This document shows positions 1 to 7,466 of a stretch of DNA of 14,576 bases, piece by piece. The stretch's first letter is position 1. Every line of letters starts with the position of its first letter. This DNA comes from Chloroflexota bacterium (lineage in GTDB: Bacteria; Chloroflexota; Dehalococcoidia; Tepidiformales; Tepidiformaceae). The notes beneath the pieces were generated by a model. It did not search any database. It had not been told where the DNA came from and saw only the letters and a program-made list of their open reading frames with translations. The translations under genes were made by a program, and so were the position numbers. The stretch is from NCBI GenBank assembly GCA_025350285.1, contig JANXYE010000018.1, positions 1 through 14,576 of the forward strand, read 5' to 3'.

Positions 1-1
1 G

Positions 2-2944
2 CTCGCGGTTTCGTTCCTGCGCTCCGCTCCGGCCGCGATAGGCGCGGTCGGCCAGGGCCATCTGCGCCAGTGGGCCGACCTTGGCCGCCGTCTCTACAAG
101 GGCAACTGGAAGAGCAGTTCGCTCGCCGCCCAGTTCTACGACCTCGCCCCGGAACTCTTCCGGGCCGTCCGCATCGGACAGGCCGCGCGCCTGGTCCTGT
201 TCATCGACGAACTCTCCCGCCACAGCTACGAACTCGCTTCCGCCTGCCTCGCCAACGCCCCGACGGTGCTCGCAAAGTTGGACGAAGACGACCGCCTGCC
301 CTTTATCGCCTTTGCGGTCGAACTCGCCCAATCGAGCTGGGCTGATTCTCGGCTTTACTTCGAACGCGGCGGCACACTGGTGCAGAAGGTCCATGGCCCC
401 GAGCGCGAACGCTACCTGCTGCTCGCCGCGCAGGTCGCCCGTGGGCACAACCGCTCCGCCTTCCAGTATTTCGAGGAAGCGGCGGCCGCCTTCGCCGAAC
501 TCGACCCGGACGATCACCACCGCATCCTCGGCCTTGCCGAGCAGCTCGCTCCGTATTCCGCTTACGCCTCGATGGACTTCCTCACGAGCGTGCCGCGCGT
601 CCTCCAGCGCATCCACATCGACGAGCTGGACGCCTGGCAGGCCCACGGCCTGCGCATCCTCCAGGCCAGCCACGATGGCGGCGAAGCCTACTTCCGCCTC
701 CAATCGACGCGCGGCGAAGATGTCTTGGATACGCTCTCGGCGCGCATCGAACTGACGAAGGTCGGCGAGATCCTGCGGCTCTACTGCAAGGCGCTCACGG
801 GCCGCAACCTGAGCGTGCAAACGACCGCCGCGCTCGCCGAAAAGGGCATCGGCTGGGTGGACCAGCAGCAGGCCAGCACCGAAGGCACCACGATCTTCTT
901 GCCCGAAGTCATGGAGCGGTACGCCGAGAAGGACGAGAACTTCGCCGCCATGAAGGTGTTCGCTACCCACCAGGCGGCGCGGCTCGAATTCGGCAGCTTC
1001 GACTTCCGCTTCGCCAACCCCTCCGTCGTCTTCGAGCCGAGCCTGCCGAAGGTGATCGAAGGGCAGGAATCCCGCGCCGTTACGGACATCGAGCGCTACT
1101 TCGACCTCTTCCCGGACCGCAAGCTCGCTTCGGACCTCTTTACGGTGGTCGAAGACGGGCGCATCGACTCTTCCATTCTCCGCGAGTACGGCGGCATGCG
1201 CCGCCCGCTGATTCGCATGCAGCAGGCGGCCCTCCAGGCCCGTCCCGACGTGAAAAAAATGCCCCTGCGCACCGCCTTCGTGGAGAACCTCGTACGCGCC
1301 AGCCTCGACGGCGCGGACGCGGTGCGTTTCCCGAAGGATCGTGCCGGAGAGATGGCCAAAGGCCTCGGACTTCTTCAGGCGATTGCCGACCCGAACGCGA
1401 CCGTCGCTGATTCGGCCGAGGCCGCCTACCGGCTCTTCCGCATCGCCTCCGCAATCCCGAACGTGATGGGGGATGAGGACGCTGAGTGGGAGGACGTCGA
1501 TCCGATGGAGGGCGCCCAGCAGATGTCGGCCGAAGGCGGCGGCGAGATGGGCGGCGAGGGCGGCAACCCCCAGATGGGCGATGTTGGCGAGGGCGAGGAG
1601 GAGTACCGCAGCCCGGACGATGTCGATTTCCGCGGCGACTTCAAGCCGGAACTCGTTCAGCTCTTGATGAAGCTCCGAAAGGACGCTCAGACGGGCGAGG
1701 CCGGCCAGCAGAACCCGATGCAGCTCACCCCCGAACAGCTCCAGGAACTCCTGGCGAAGAGCGCCGAAATCGACCTCGATTCGCTCATGGATGGCGATCT
1801 CGATTCGACCACCGGCCAGTTCCTTTCGAATCTCATGAAGGAAGCTGGCACCCCCGCCGGCGAAAAGAAGAACGACAAGGGCGACCCAACCGGCGACAAC
1901 AGCACCCCCGGCGAAGAGGGAGAAGACAGCCTCGCGCCCGTCGTGACCGTCTACTACTACGATGAATGGGACTTCCGTGCCCAGGACTACAAGCCGCGCT
2001 GGTGCGCCGTAAAAGAGTCCAAGCTCGAACAGGGCGAGGAGAACTTCTACGAGAACACCCTGCGCGAACACGCCGGCCTCGTCGCGCAGACGCGTAAGCA
2101 GTTCGAGCTCATGAAGCCCGAGCTCTTTCGCAAGATCAAGCGCCTGCCCGAGGGCGAAGATTTTGACCTCGACGCCGCTATCGACTGGATGGTTGAACGG
2201 CGCGCTGGCGGCACCCCCAACGAGAAGATCTACTGGCGCCGCAACAAGATCGAACGTGACGTTGCCGTGGCGTTCCTCATCGACATGTCCGCCAGCACTG
2301 ACGAAGAGATCAACAAGCGCGAAAAGAAATACGACGACGACGATTACGACGACGATCCGCGCAAGTACCTCTCGTGGTGGGTGTCCAAGCGCCGCCAGGA
2401 ACTGACCGCGCCGCCGAAGCGGATCATCGACCTCGAAAAGGAATCGACAGTCCTGCTGATGACCGCGCTCGAAACGATCGGCGACCAGTACGGCATCTAC
2501 GGTTTCAGCGGCTACGGGCGGGACAACGTCGAGTTTTTCGTCATCAAGGACTTCGATGAAAAACTGGATCAGCCGATCAAGAGGCGGCTCGACAAAATCA
2601 CCCCGATCCGTTCGACGCGCATGGGCCCCGCTATTCGCCATGCCACCTATAAGCTCAAGCTGACCGACGCCAAGGTGAAAATTCTCGTGCTCCTCAGCGA
2701 CGGCCGCCCCCAGGACCACGGCTATGGCCGCGACCGCACCGAGAAGGAATACGCCATCCACGACACCAAACAGGCGCTGAACGAGGCCAAGCGCGAAGGC
2801 ATCACCCCCTTCGCCCTGACCGTGGACCGCGCCGGCCACGACTACCTGAAGACCATGTGCGAAGACATGGGCTATGAGGTGGTGGCGGACATCGAATCTC
2901 TCCCCAGCCGCCTCCCGGCCCTCTACCGGCGCCTCACGGAGTAG
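2..2944 (+). CDS. NorD/CbbO-like VWA-domain protein (5' end outside window)
   Basis: The frame is open from base 2 with no stop, so the gene starts left of the window; 980 residues are visible. The C-terminal part (about residues 757-980) is a von Willebrand A domain with a complete MIDAS: DMSAS at 761-765, Thr872 in RSTRMG and Asp900 in LLSDG. An acidic run DDDDYDDD (778-785) follows the first MIDAS loop. The N-terminal half is helical-repeat-like and contains NFAAMKVFATHQAARLEFG (about 313-331), typical of the NorD family. Two low-complexity Gly/Glu-rich linkers (about 490-545 and 619-641) separate the parts. Family members work with a MoxR/CbbQ/NorQ AAA+ ATPase to remodel or metallate a target enzyme, so such an ATPase is expected upstream but cannot be seen. 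No nitric oxide reductase or Rubisco gene is visible here, so the client is unknown. The internal ATG at 266 is not the start. Confidence 0.88.
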   Translation, partial: LAVSFLRSAPAAIGAVGQGHLRQWADLGRRLYKGNWKSSSLAAQFYDLAPELFRAVRIGQAARLVLFIDELSRHSYELASACLANAPTVLAKLDEDDRLPFIAFAVELAQSSWADSRLYFERGGTLVQKVHGPERERYLLLAAQVARGHNRSAFQYFEEAAAAFAELDPDDHHRILGLAEQLAPYSAYASMDFLTSVPRVLQRIHIDELDAWQAHGLRILQASHDGGEAYFRLQSTRGEDVLDTLSARIELTKVGEILRLYCKALTGRNLSVQTTAALAEKGIGWVDQQQASTEGTTIFLPEVMERYAEKDENFAAMKVFATHQAARLEFGSFDFRFANPSVVFEPSLPKVIEGQESRAVTDIERYFDLFPDRKLASDLFTVVEDGRIDSSILREYGGMRRPLIRMQQAALQARPDVKKMPLRTAFVENLVRASLDGADAVRFPKDRAGEMAKGLGLLQAIADPNATVADSAEAAYRLFRIASAIPNVMGDEDAEWEDVDPMEGAQQMSAEGGGEMGGEGGNPQMGDVGEGEEEYRSPDDVDFRGDFKPELVQLLMKLRKDAQTGEAGQQNPMQLTPEQLQELLAKSAEIDLDSLMDGDLDSTTGQFLSNLMKEAGTPAGEKKNDKGDPTGDNSTPGEEGEDSLAPVVTVYYYDEWDFRAQDYKPRWCAVKESKLEQGEENFYENTLREHAGLVAQTRKQFELMKPELFRKIKRLPEGEDFDLDAAIDWMVERRAGGTPNEKIYWRRNKIERDVAVAFLIDMSASTDEEINKREKKYDDDDYDDDPRKYLSWWVSKRRQELTAPPKRIIDLEKESTVLLMTALETIGDQYGIYGFSGYGRDNVEFFVIKDFDEKLDQPIKRRLDKITPIRSTRMGPAIRHATYKLKLTDAKVKILVLLSDGRPQDHGYGRDRTEKEYAIHDTKQALNEAKREGITPFALTVDRAGHDYLKTMCEDMGYEVVADIESLPSRLPALYRRLTE

Positions 2945-2947
2945 GGA

Positions 2948-3201
2948 ATGTGTGAGATGGGAACGCGATTGACAGTGGAATACGACGAGGCCGGGGACGT
3001 CCTCTACCTGGATCTGGGCGACCCGAGGCTCAGCAGGTCATGGTTGAAGTCGCTCCCGGCGCCATGCTTCGCAAAGAGGGTTCGCCCGGGATGGTGCAGG
3101 GTATCGAGATTCACGGCCCTCGCCGGCGAACCGCCGGTGATAACGGCATCACGGTCCCTGTAGGGATCGAGTTGCGGGAGTTGGAGCCGATGCCCGGCTA
3201 G
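2948..3201 (+). pseudogene. DUF2283 family small protein, frameshifted
   Basis: The start ATG at 2948 lies 3 bp after the VWA gene stop, with GGAG at 2938-2941 six bases upstream. The first 26 codons read as a DUF2283 N-terminus (LTVEYDEAGDVLYLDLGDP). That frame then turns into unrelated sequence and stops at 3163. From about 3025 the +1 frame instead gives EAQQVMVEVAPGAMLRKEG and later GIEIHG, GDNGITVPVGIELREL, ending at TAG 3199-3201, which is how the family continues. Adding one base near 3023-3025 restores one 84-aa protein. DUF2283 proteins are small, of unknown function, and often near toxin-antitoxin or regulatory genes. It is probably co-transcribed with the VWA gene. Either a real frameshift or a single-base assembly error explains it; the sequence alone cannot decide. 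ATG 2957 is an alternative start. Confidence 0.8.
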
Positions 3202-3206
3202 CCGGG
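3193..3206. terminator. Perfect 14-bp palindrome at a convergent gene junction
   Basis: CCCGGCTAGCCGGG is its own reverse complement. It contains the restored DUF2283 stop (TAG 3199-3201) and lies just before the stop of the minus-strand gene (3208-3210). It could fold as a 5-bp stem with a CTAG loop in either transcript. There is no T-run, so a bidirectional terminator role is only an inference. Confidence 0.3.
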
Positions 3207-3207
3207 G

Positions 3208-4302
3208 CTAACGCGCCGGGTCCAGCATCTCCTTGAAGCCGTACTTCTTGTGCGGGCCCATCACGATCTGTTCGAACACCCCGATCCCCTTGCGCCGCCC
3301 CGCCGTCACCAGCGAAACCGTCTGCACGTGCAGGTTCGCCATTGGGTCTTCCGTGGCCAGGTCATATTCTCCGCCATCGACTTCGTCCGGGCCGACCCAC
3401 ATCCCGTGCCCCCAGCGCGGCTCGCCATAGCCGATGCCCTTCATCAGGAAGTGGTAGAGCGGCTGGAACTCAATCACCATCTCCTTGCCCTTCGCCGGCT
3501 TCAAGGTGATCGCCGCCCCGCTCAGATGGCGTGTTCCCTTCTGGAACGTGAGCGCGTGGTCGACTTCGACCTCCTCCTGGGTCGCGTTCGGGAACGGTGT
3601 GAGGATGACCCCCGACTGGTGCCAGCGTGTGCCGTCTGTTCGCTCTGAAACGGTGTAGAGGGTGCACAGGTCATCGAAGTTCAGTGGCGCCCAGTTCCAA
3701 AAGAACTGCGGCGGCGCGGGCGATGGCGCCCCGCGCGGGTCCCGGCCACCGATCCCGCGGATGCCCCACGAGTGGTCCCGCGAACCCCACCACGGCCCGC
3801 CCCGCGAGAGGTCATGCGTCTTGCCATCGACGGTCAGCTTGCCGGTCCAGGTGACGTGCTGTGTGAACCGCGTGTAGTCCATCACGACTGCACCGTTGTC
3901 GTCGCGCCGGAAGAAATGCGGTTCCTCGCTCGGCAGCGAACGCGCCTCCATCGTCAGGTCCGCCGTGATTCCCCACTTGTTCTTCGCCACCTTCAGGCGC
4001 AGCTTCCGCAGGGGCTCGACCACCTGCACGCTGATTGGCCCCGCTTTCGTGTCCATCCGGTCCGGCCCAAGTACCCGCGATGCCCGCACGAACCGCTCCT
4101 TGCCATCGACCACGACGGCGAAGGCGCAGTCGAAGATCCCCATGTTGGCGTACGTGCCCATGGCCACGGCGAAGTACACGCCCCCGTCGCGCCGGTAGCC
4201 GTTGAAGAAGTAGCGGTCGTAAAAGTTGCGGTCGCTCGTGGCCACCTGGTCGAAGGTGTGCGGCGTCTGATGGATGAGGTATTCGTCGGCGGCGGTTAGC
4301 AA
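3208..4302 (-). CDS. Uncharacterised SRDHSWG-motif protein, AttH/CrtC-like lipocalin fold
   Basis: This 364-aa protein has no signal peptide or membrane segment. The diagnostic element is PWWGSRDHSWGIRG with SRDHSWGIR at residues 174-182. It also has an N-terminal DEYLIHQTP block (6-14) and a beta-rich, Trp-rich body (for example FFWNWAPLNFDD). This pattern belongs to a family of uncharacterised bacterial proteins (DUF7064/DUF7065-like, from memory) related in fold to the hydroxyneurosporene synthase CrtC/AttH lipocalin-like proteins. Those bind or hydrate hydrophobic substrates, but I cannot assign a reaction here. The chosen start is TTG at 4302, with GGAG seven bases upstream and the family's usual N-terminus just after it. 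The frame stays open further upstream but has no better start. A TAGATT hexamer at 4335-4340 (minus strand) could be the -10. It is transcribed alone, divergent from rnhB. Confidence 0.72.
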   Translation of the reverse strand: MLTAADEYLIHQTPHTFDQVATSDRNFYDRYFFNGYRRDGGVYFAVAMGTYANMGIFDCAFAVVVDGKERFVRASRVLGPDRMDTKAGPISVQVVEPLRKLRLKVAKNKWGITADLTMEARSLPSEEPHFFRRDDNGAVVMDYTRFTQHVTWTGKLTVDGKTHDLSRGGPWWGSRDHSWGIRGIGGRDPRGAPSPAPPQFFWNWAPLNFDDLCTLYTVSERTDGTRWHQSGVILTPFPNATQEEVEVDHALTFQKGTRHLSGAAITLKPAKGKEMVIEFQPLYHFLMKGIGYGEPRWGHGMWVGPDEVDGGEYDLATEDPMANLHVQTVSLVTAGRRKGIGVFEQIVMGPHKKYGFKEMLDPAR

Positions 4303-4375
4303 GGCGATGCTCCAGGACAGTCTGTATTTGGGCGAATCTACGCGGCGCGCGCCGAAGGCAAAAGCGCCCGGCCCT

Positions 4376-4430
4376 GGGCTCAGGACCTGGGACCCAGGAC
4401 TCGGACTCAGAACTCAGAACCCAGAACTCG
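4376..4430. repeat. Heptamer short tandem repeat, about 8 copies
   Basis: The units in order are GGGCTCA, GGACCTG, GGACCCA, GGACTC, GGACTCA, GAACTCA, GAACCCA and GAACTCG, a degenerate 7-bp tandem array with consensus GGACTCA (one unit is 6 bp). It fills most of the divergent spacer between the SRDHSWG gene and rnhB and stops one base short of the rnhB -10 hexamer. Units 2-3 also form a CCTGGG-A-CCCAGG inverted repeat at 4386-4398. It resembles the heptanucleotide short tandem repeats described in cyanobacteria, but relatedness is not shown. Confidence 0.85.
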
Positions 4431-4436
4431 TACAAT
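4431..4436 (+). promoter_or_regulatory. -10 element for a probably leaderless rnhB transcript
   Basis: TACAAT is followed by exactly 6 bases and then the rnhB ATG. No Shine-Dalgarno is present, so transcription probably starts at the start codon. No good -35 is visible; that position falls in the heptamer repeat. Confidence 0.5.
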
Positions 4437-4442
4437 CCGGCG

Positions 4443-5075
4443 ATGGTCTCCTCCAAGCACCCCGTCCCCTCGCTGAAGTTCGAACGCGAGGCGTGGAAAG
4501 CTGGAGCCCACTGGGTCGCGGGCGTGGATGAAGTCGGTGTTGGACCGCTCGCCGGGGCGGTCGCCGCCGCCTGTGTGGCCTTGCCTCCGGGCCGCCGCTT
4601 CAGATGGTACAGGTGGGTAAACGACTCCAAAGTGCTCCCCGAACGCGTCCGCGATGAACTCGCGGCCGAGATCATGGCCGCCGTGCCCTGGGCCATCGGC
4701 TGGGCAAGCCCCACCGAGATCGACCGCATCAACATTTACCAGGCGCGCAAGCTCTGCATGCTCCGTGCCTTCGGCGCGCTGGCCGTCCAGCCAGACCACA
4801 TCATCTCAGACGCGCTCCCGCTGCCCCTCCCCAACGTCCGCGCCATTATCGACGGCGACGCGTTGAGCATCGCGGTCGGGGCGGCCTCCATCGTGGCGAA
4901 GGTCGCCCGGGACGCCTACATGGTCGAAATGTGCGGGCTTTACCCCGGCTACAACTTCCGCCAGAACAAAGGCTACCCCACGCCCGAGCACAAACGCTTG
5001 CTCGTCGAGCACGGGCCGTGTCCCATTCATCGCCGAAGCTTCGCCCCGGTCGCCCAGCGGGCCCTCCTCCTGTGA
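4443..5075 (+). CDS. rnhB: Ribonuclease HII
   Basis: This 210-aa cytosolic enzyme hydrolyses the RNA strand of RNA-DNA hybrids and starts ribonucleotide excision repair at single embedded ribonucleotides. All main family blocks are present: GVDEVGVGPLAG (27-38) with catalytic Asp29-Glu30, VNDSKVLPE (59-67), an Asp in IISDALPLP (Asp123), GDALSIAVGAASIVAKVARD (138-157) with Asp139, and NKGYPTPEH followed by GPCPIHRRSF near the end. The glycine-rich GRG motif that contacts the substrate 2'-OH and phosphate reads GVG here (Val33 in place of Arg), which is unusual. The length is normal for the family. The ATG start is supported by the TACAAT hexamer six bases upstream. The stop overlaps the GTG of yraN (GTGA), so the two are translationally coupled; rnhB-yraN adjacency is common in bacteria. 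Confidence 0.95.
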   Translation: MVSSKHPVPSLKFEREAWKAGAHWVAGVDEVGVGPLAGAVAAACVALPPGRRFRWYRWVNDSKVLPERVRDELAAEIMAAVPWAIGWASPTEIDRINIYQARKLCMLRAFGALAVQPDHIISDALPLPLPNVRAIIDGDALSIAVGAASIVAKVARDAYMVEMCGLYPGYNFRQNKGYPTPEHKRLLVEHGPCPIHRRSFAPVAQRALLL

Positions 5076-5443
5076 CGCCAAAACGCGCCCTCGGTGACTT
5101 CGGCGAGCGCGTCGCGGCATTGCGGCTCGAGGCGTTGGGGATGACGGTGGTTGGCCGCCAGGTCCGCCTCCCTTCCGGCGAAATCGACATCGTCGCGCGC
5201 GAGGCCGCTGAGACGGTTTTCGTCGAGGTTCGCACCCGCCGCGCTTCACCGGGCGCCGCCGCCGAGTCGTTCACGCCAGTGAAGCTGCGCCGGATGTGGC
5301 GCTGCGCCATGGAATACTGCGAACGCGAGGGCATCGACCCCGACAGCGCTCGCCTGGACGCCGTGCTCATCGACCTCGATGCGAAGGGCCTCGTCGTTTC
5401 GTTCGAACACTTCCGCGGCCTCGAAGTCCCCGGCGACGGCTGA
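5072..5443 (+). CDS. yraN: UPF0102 family endonuclease-like protein (YraN)
   Basis: This is a 123-aa protein of the YraN/UPF0102 family, which has a restriction-endonuclease-like (Holliday-resolvase-like) fold. Visible motifs are GDFGERVAALRLEALG (8-23), then RQVRLPSGEIDIVAR and VFVEVRTR. Together these give the E...GEID...EVxxR nuclease signature. The last motif is EVRTR instead of the more usual EVKxR, a mild change. Its cellular role is not settled; roles in DNA processing or recombination have been proposed for the family. The start is GTG 5072 because it gives the family N-terminus and overlaps the rnhB stop by 4 bp (GTGA). The frame is open upstream, but that part overlaps rnhB and is non-homologous. 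Confidence 0.92.
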   Translation: MTPKRALGDFGERVAALRLEALGMTVVGRQVRLPSGEIDIVAREAAETVFVEVRTRRASPGAAAESFTPVKLRRMWRCAMEYCEREGIDPDSARLDAVLIDLDAKGLVVSFEHFRGLEVPGDG

Positions 5444-5520
5444 GCGCGAGGGAATGCCCGCCAGAGATTTCGGGTTCTTGGCCAGCCTGGCGGCTAGCTG
5501 CCCCGGTTTCCCACCCCTGT

Positions 5521-5526
5521 TACCAT
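5521..5526 (+). promoter_or_regulatory. -10-like element 6 bases before the first glycosyltransferase
   Basis: TACCAT, then 6 bases, then the GTG start at 5533, with no Shine-Dalgarno. This is the same geometry as at rnhB and eamA. A weak CTGCCC (5498-5503) sits 17 bases upstream as a possible -35. Confidence 0.4.
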
Positions 5527-5532
5527 CCGAAC

Positions 5533-6480
5533 GTGCGAGTCAGCGTCATTCTCCCCGTGAAGGACGATCCGCCGGTCTTCCAGGCCGTCGCGTCGGTGCT
5601 GGCCGGGGCCGCGGACGTCGAATTCTTCGTGGTCGATAACGGGTCCGCGCCGGACTTTCGCGCCTCTCTCGATACCCTCCCGCCGTCCGTCCGCGTGCTC
5701 GACGAACCGCGTCCCGGCCCCTCGGCCGCGCGTAACCGGGGGCTCGACGAGGCCACCGGCGACGTGATCTTCTTCATCGACGCGGATTGCGTCGCCGCCC
5801 CGGGCTGGATGGCGGCCGGGCTGGCCGGCCTGGAAGCGACCGGCGCCGACCTCCTCCGCGGGGCCGCGACCATGGCCGGGGACACGAACGCCGCGCGACT
5901 CATCCACGCCTCCTTCCGCAAGCGCCGCAAAAGCGTGCCGGGCGACACGGTGCGCCTCGACACGCGCAACATGGCGGCCCGGCGGCGCGTGTTCGACTCG
6001 CTGCGGTTCAACGAAGCGTCCATTCGCGGCGAAGACATCGAATTCGGTATGCGGGCCGAGGAACTCGGCTTTCGCACCGCCTACTGGCCGGCCATGCGCG
6101 TCTCTCACGAACACGAGGGAGAACTCAACGTCTTCCTCGCGAAGAAGGTCGTCGGCGGATGGCACCTCCGCGCGGTAGCCGCCACCAGCCCGTCGCTCCG
6201 CTGGCCCATGAAGCGCCCGAGGCTCCTCCCGAATCTCGCGGCCCGGACGAAAGCGTTTCCCGGCCAGGCGGCAGCGATGCGCGGCCTCTTGCTCGGCATC
6301 GTCTGGGCAGGGTGGGCGCTGGATACCGCCGGGCGATTCGTCCCCACGCGCGCCGGCGGGCTTGCCCTGAAGGTGCTGGGCAGCGGCGCCGCTGCGGCCG
6401 GGGCCGCCCTGCACGACGGCGGATATGCCCCCCCAGCCTGGCAGGATGCGCTCCACGGCCGGATTCGGCGGCCCGCGTGA
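5533..6480 (+). CDS. Family 2 glycosyltransferase, first of three tandem paralogues
   Basis: This 315-aa GT-A fold enzyme would transfer a sugar from a nucleotide-sugar to an unknown acceptor. It starts directly with the first strand, VRVSVILPVKDDPPVF. Nucleotide-binding Asp35 sits in VVDNGS, followed by DEPRPGPSAARNRG. The metal-binding DxD is FFIDADC (Asp83, Asp85). After these come RNMAARRRVF, the Glu167-Asp168 pair in GEDIEFG (candidate catalytic base region), WPAMRVSHEHE (185-195), and a C-terminal hydrophobic stretch around GLLLGIVWAGWA that may attach it to the membrane. GTG 5533 is chosen because the domain begins there; upstream in-frame sequence overlaps yraN. It overlaps the next paralogue by GTGA, so the three are one operon. 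Donor, acceptor and product (surface glycan, lipid or secondary product) cannot be read from sequence. Confidence 0.9.
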   Translation: MRVSVILPVKDDPPVFQAVASVLAGAADVEFFVVDNGSAPDFRASLDTLPPSVRVLDEPRPGPSAARNRGLDEATGDVIFFIDADCVAAPGWMAAGLAGLEATGADLLRGAATMAGDTNAARLIHASFRKRRKSVPGDTVRLDTRNMAARRRVFDSLRFNEASIRGEDIEFGMRAEELGFRTAYWPAMRVSHEHEGELNVFLAKKVVGGWHLRAVAATSPSLRWPMKRPRLLPNLAARTKAFPGQAAAMRGLLLGIVWAGWALDTAGRFVPTRAGGLALKVLGSGAAAAGAALHDGGYAPPAWQDALHGRIRRPA

Positions 6481-7466
6481 GCGAGCCAAGGCCACGCCTC
6501 AGCGTCATCATCCCGGTGCGCGACGACCCACCCGTCTTCCGCGCCGTCGAGTCTCTCCTCGCCGCCGGCGCAGGGCGCGACGACACCGAGCTGATCGTCG
6601 TCGATAACGGCTCGCGCCCCGCATTCCGAGCGAGCCTCGGGGGGCTCCCGGCCGTCGTCCAGGTCGTAGACGAACCCACCCCCGGCGCGGGCGCCGCCCG
6701 CAACCGCGGCGTCGAGGTGGCAAACGGTGACATTCTGCTCTTCACCGATGCCGACTGTGTGGTCCATCCCGACTGGCTGGAGGAGGCGCTCAGGGGCCTG
6801 GAGGCGACGGGCGCGGATGTCCTCGTCGGCTCCTGGGGCGCCGTGAAATCGACACCCGCCGCCGCCTGGATCGAAGGCGCCCTCGCCCCGCACCGTCCGC
6901 GCCGCGCCGGCCGTCCCGCACGCCTGAACGCCCGCAACTTCGCCGCTCGCCGCTCCGTCTTCGAACAGGTCCGCTTCAATGTGGAAAACGCCCGCGCCGA
7001 GGACATCGAGTTTGGCCTTGAGGCCGAGAGCCGGGGCCTGAAGGTGCTCCACTGGCCGGCGATGCGCATCGACCACGAACACGAGGCGACGATCGTCCAG
7101 TTCGCCGCCAAACGTATTGCCAGCGGCTGGCAGTTGCGGCGCCTGCGCGTCGAGCGCAAGGATCTCGGGTCGCCCTACCGCGCTCGGGGCCGGGCGCTCC
7201 CGGCTCTTGGCAAGGCTCTGCGGGTGCTGCCCTTCCGGCGCCTGGCGGCCGCCTCTGGCGTGCGCGCCCTCCTCGGACTCTGCCGGCTCGTTGACCGCTT
7301 CGGCCTGAAGTTCCCTCAGCCGGCCGCGATTCGGGCGGTCGGGCTGCTCGCTCCGCTTTCGAACGCCGCCGGCGGCTACCTCTTCGACGCCGGATACGCG
7401 GCCCCGGACGGTGCGAATTTGCTCAAGGGCCGCATGCCAGGCCGCCGCCGGCGGAGGGCCATGTGA
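6477..7466 (+). CDS. Family 2 glycosyltransferase, second of three tandem paralogues
   Basis: This 329-aa paralogue has the same block order as its neighbours: RLSVIIPVRDDPPVF (7-21), VVDNGS with Asp43, DEPTPGAGAARNRG, FTDADC with Asp91 and Asp93, RNFAARRSVFEQVRFN, Glu175-Asp176 in AEDIEFG, then HWPAMRIDHEHE. It lacks the basic insert seen after DxD in the first copy and instead has a proline/arginine-rich APHRPRRAGRPARL segment (137-150), in a region that could contact acceptor. The C-terminal third is basic and moderately hydrophobic, ending in the very basic GRRRRRAM. The start is GTG 6477, overlapping the first copy's stop (GTGA). Upstream frame continuation lies inside the first copy and is not homologous. 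The last codon and stop (ATGTGA) contain the next gene's GTG. Confidence 0.9.
   Translation: MSEPRPRLSVIIPVRDDPPVFRAVESLLAAGAGRDDTELIVVDNGSRPAFRASLGGLPAVVQVVDEPTPGAGAARNRGVEVANGDILLFTDADCVVHPDWLEEALRGLEATGADVLVGSWGAVKSTPAAAWIEGALAPHRPRRAGRPARLNARNFAARRSVFEQVRFNVENARAEDIEFGLEAESRGLKVLHWPAMRIDHEHEATIVQFAAKRIASGWQLRRLRVERKDLGSPYRARGRALPALGKALRVLPFRRLAAASGVRALLGLCRLVDRFGLKFPQPAAIRAVGLLAPLSNAAGGYLFDAGYAAPDGANLLKGRMPGRRRRRAM

Noticed and set aside
4376..4430. Possible CRISPR-like array
   Set aside because: The units are 7 bp with no spacers, so it is a simple tandem repeat.
3812..4735. Long minus-strand frame across the SRDHSWG gene start and rnhB
   Set aside because: It becomes Arg-rich low-complexity sequence and overlaps two real genes.
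5787..6476. Long N-terminal extension of the second glycosyltransferase
   Set aside because: This in-frame stretch lies inside the first glycosyltransferase in another frame and is Arg/Pro-rich. The domain starts right after GTG 6477.
5494..6495. 333-codon open frame antisense to the first glycosyltransferase
   Set aside because: It mirrors the glycosyltransferase codons and has no domain or ribosome site of its own. The same applies to the open frames at 6105-7159.
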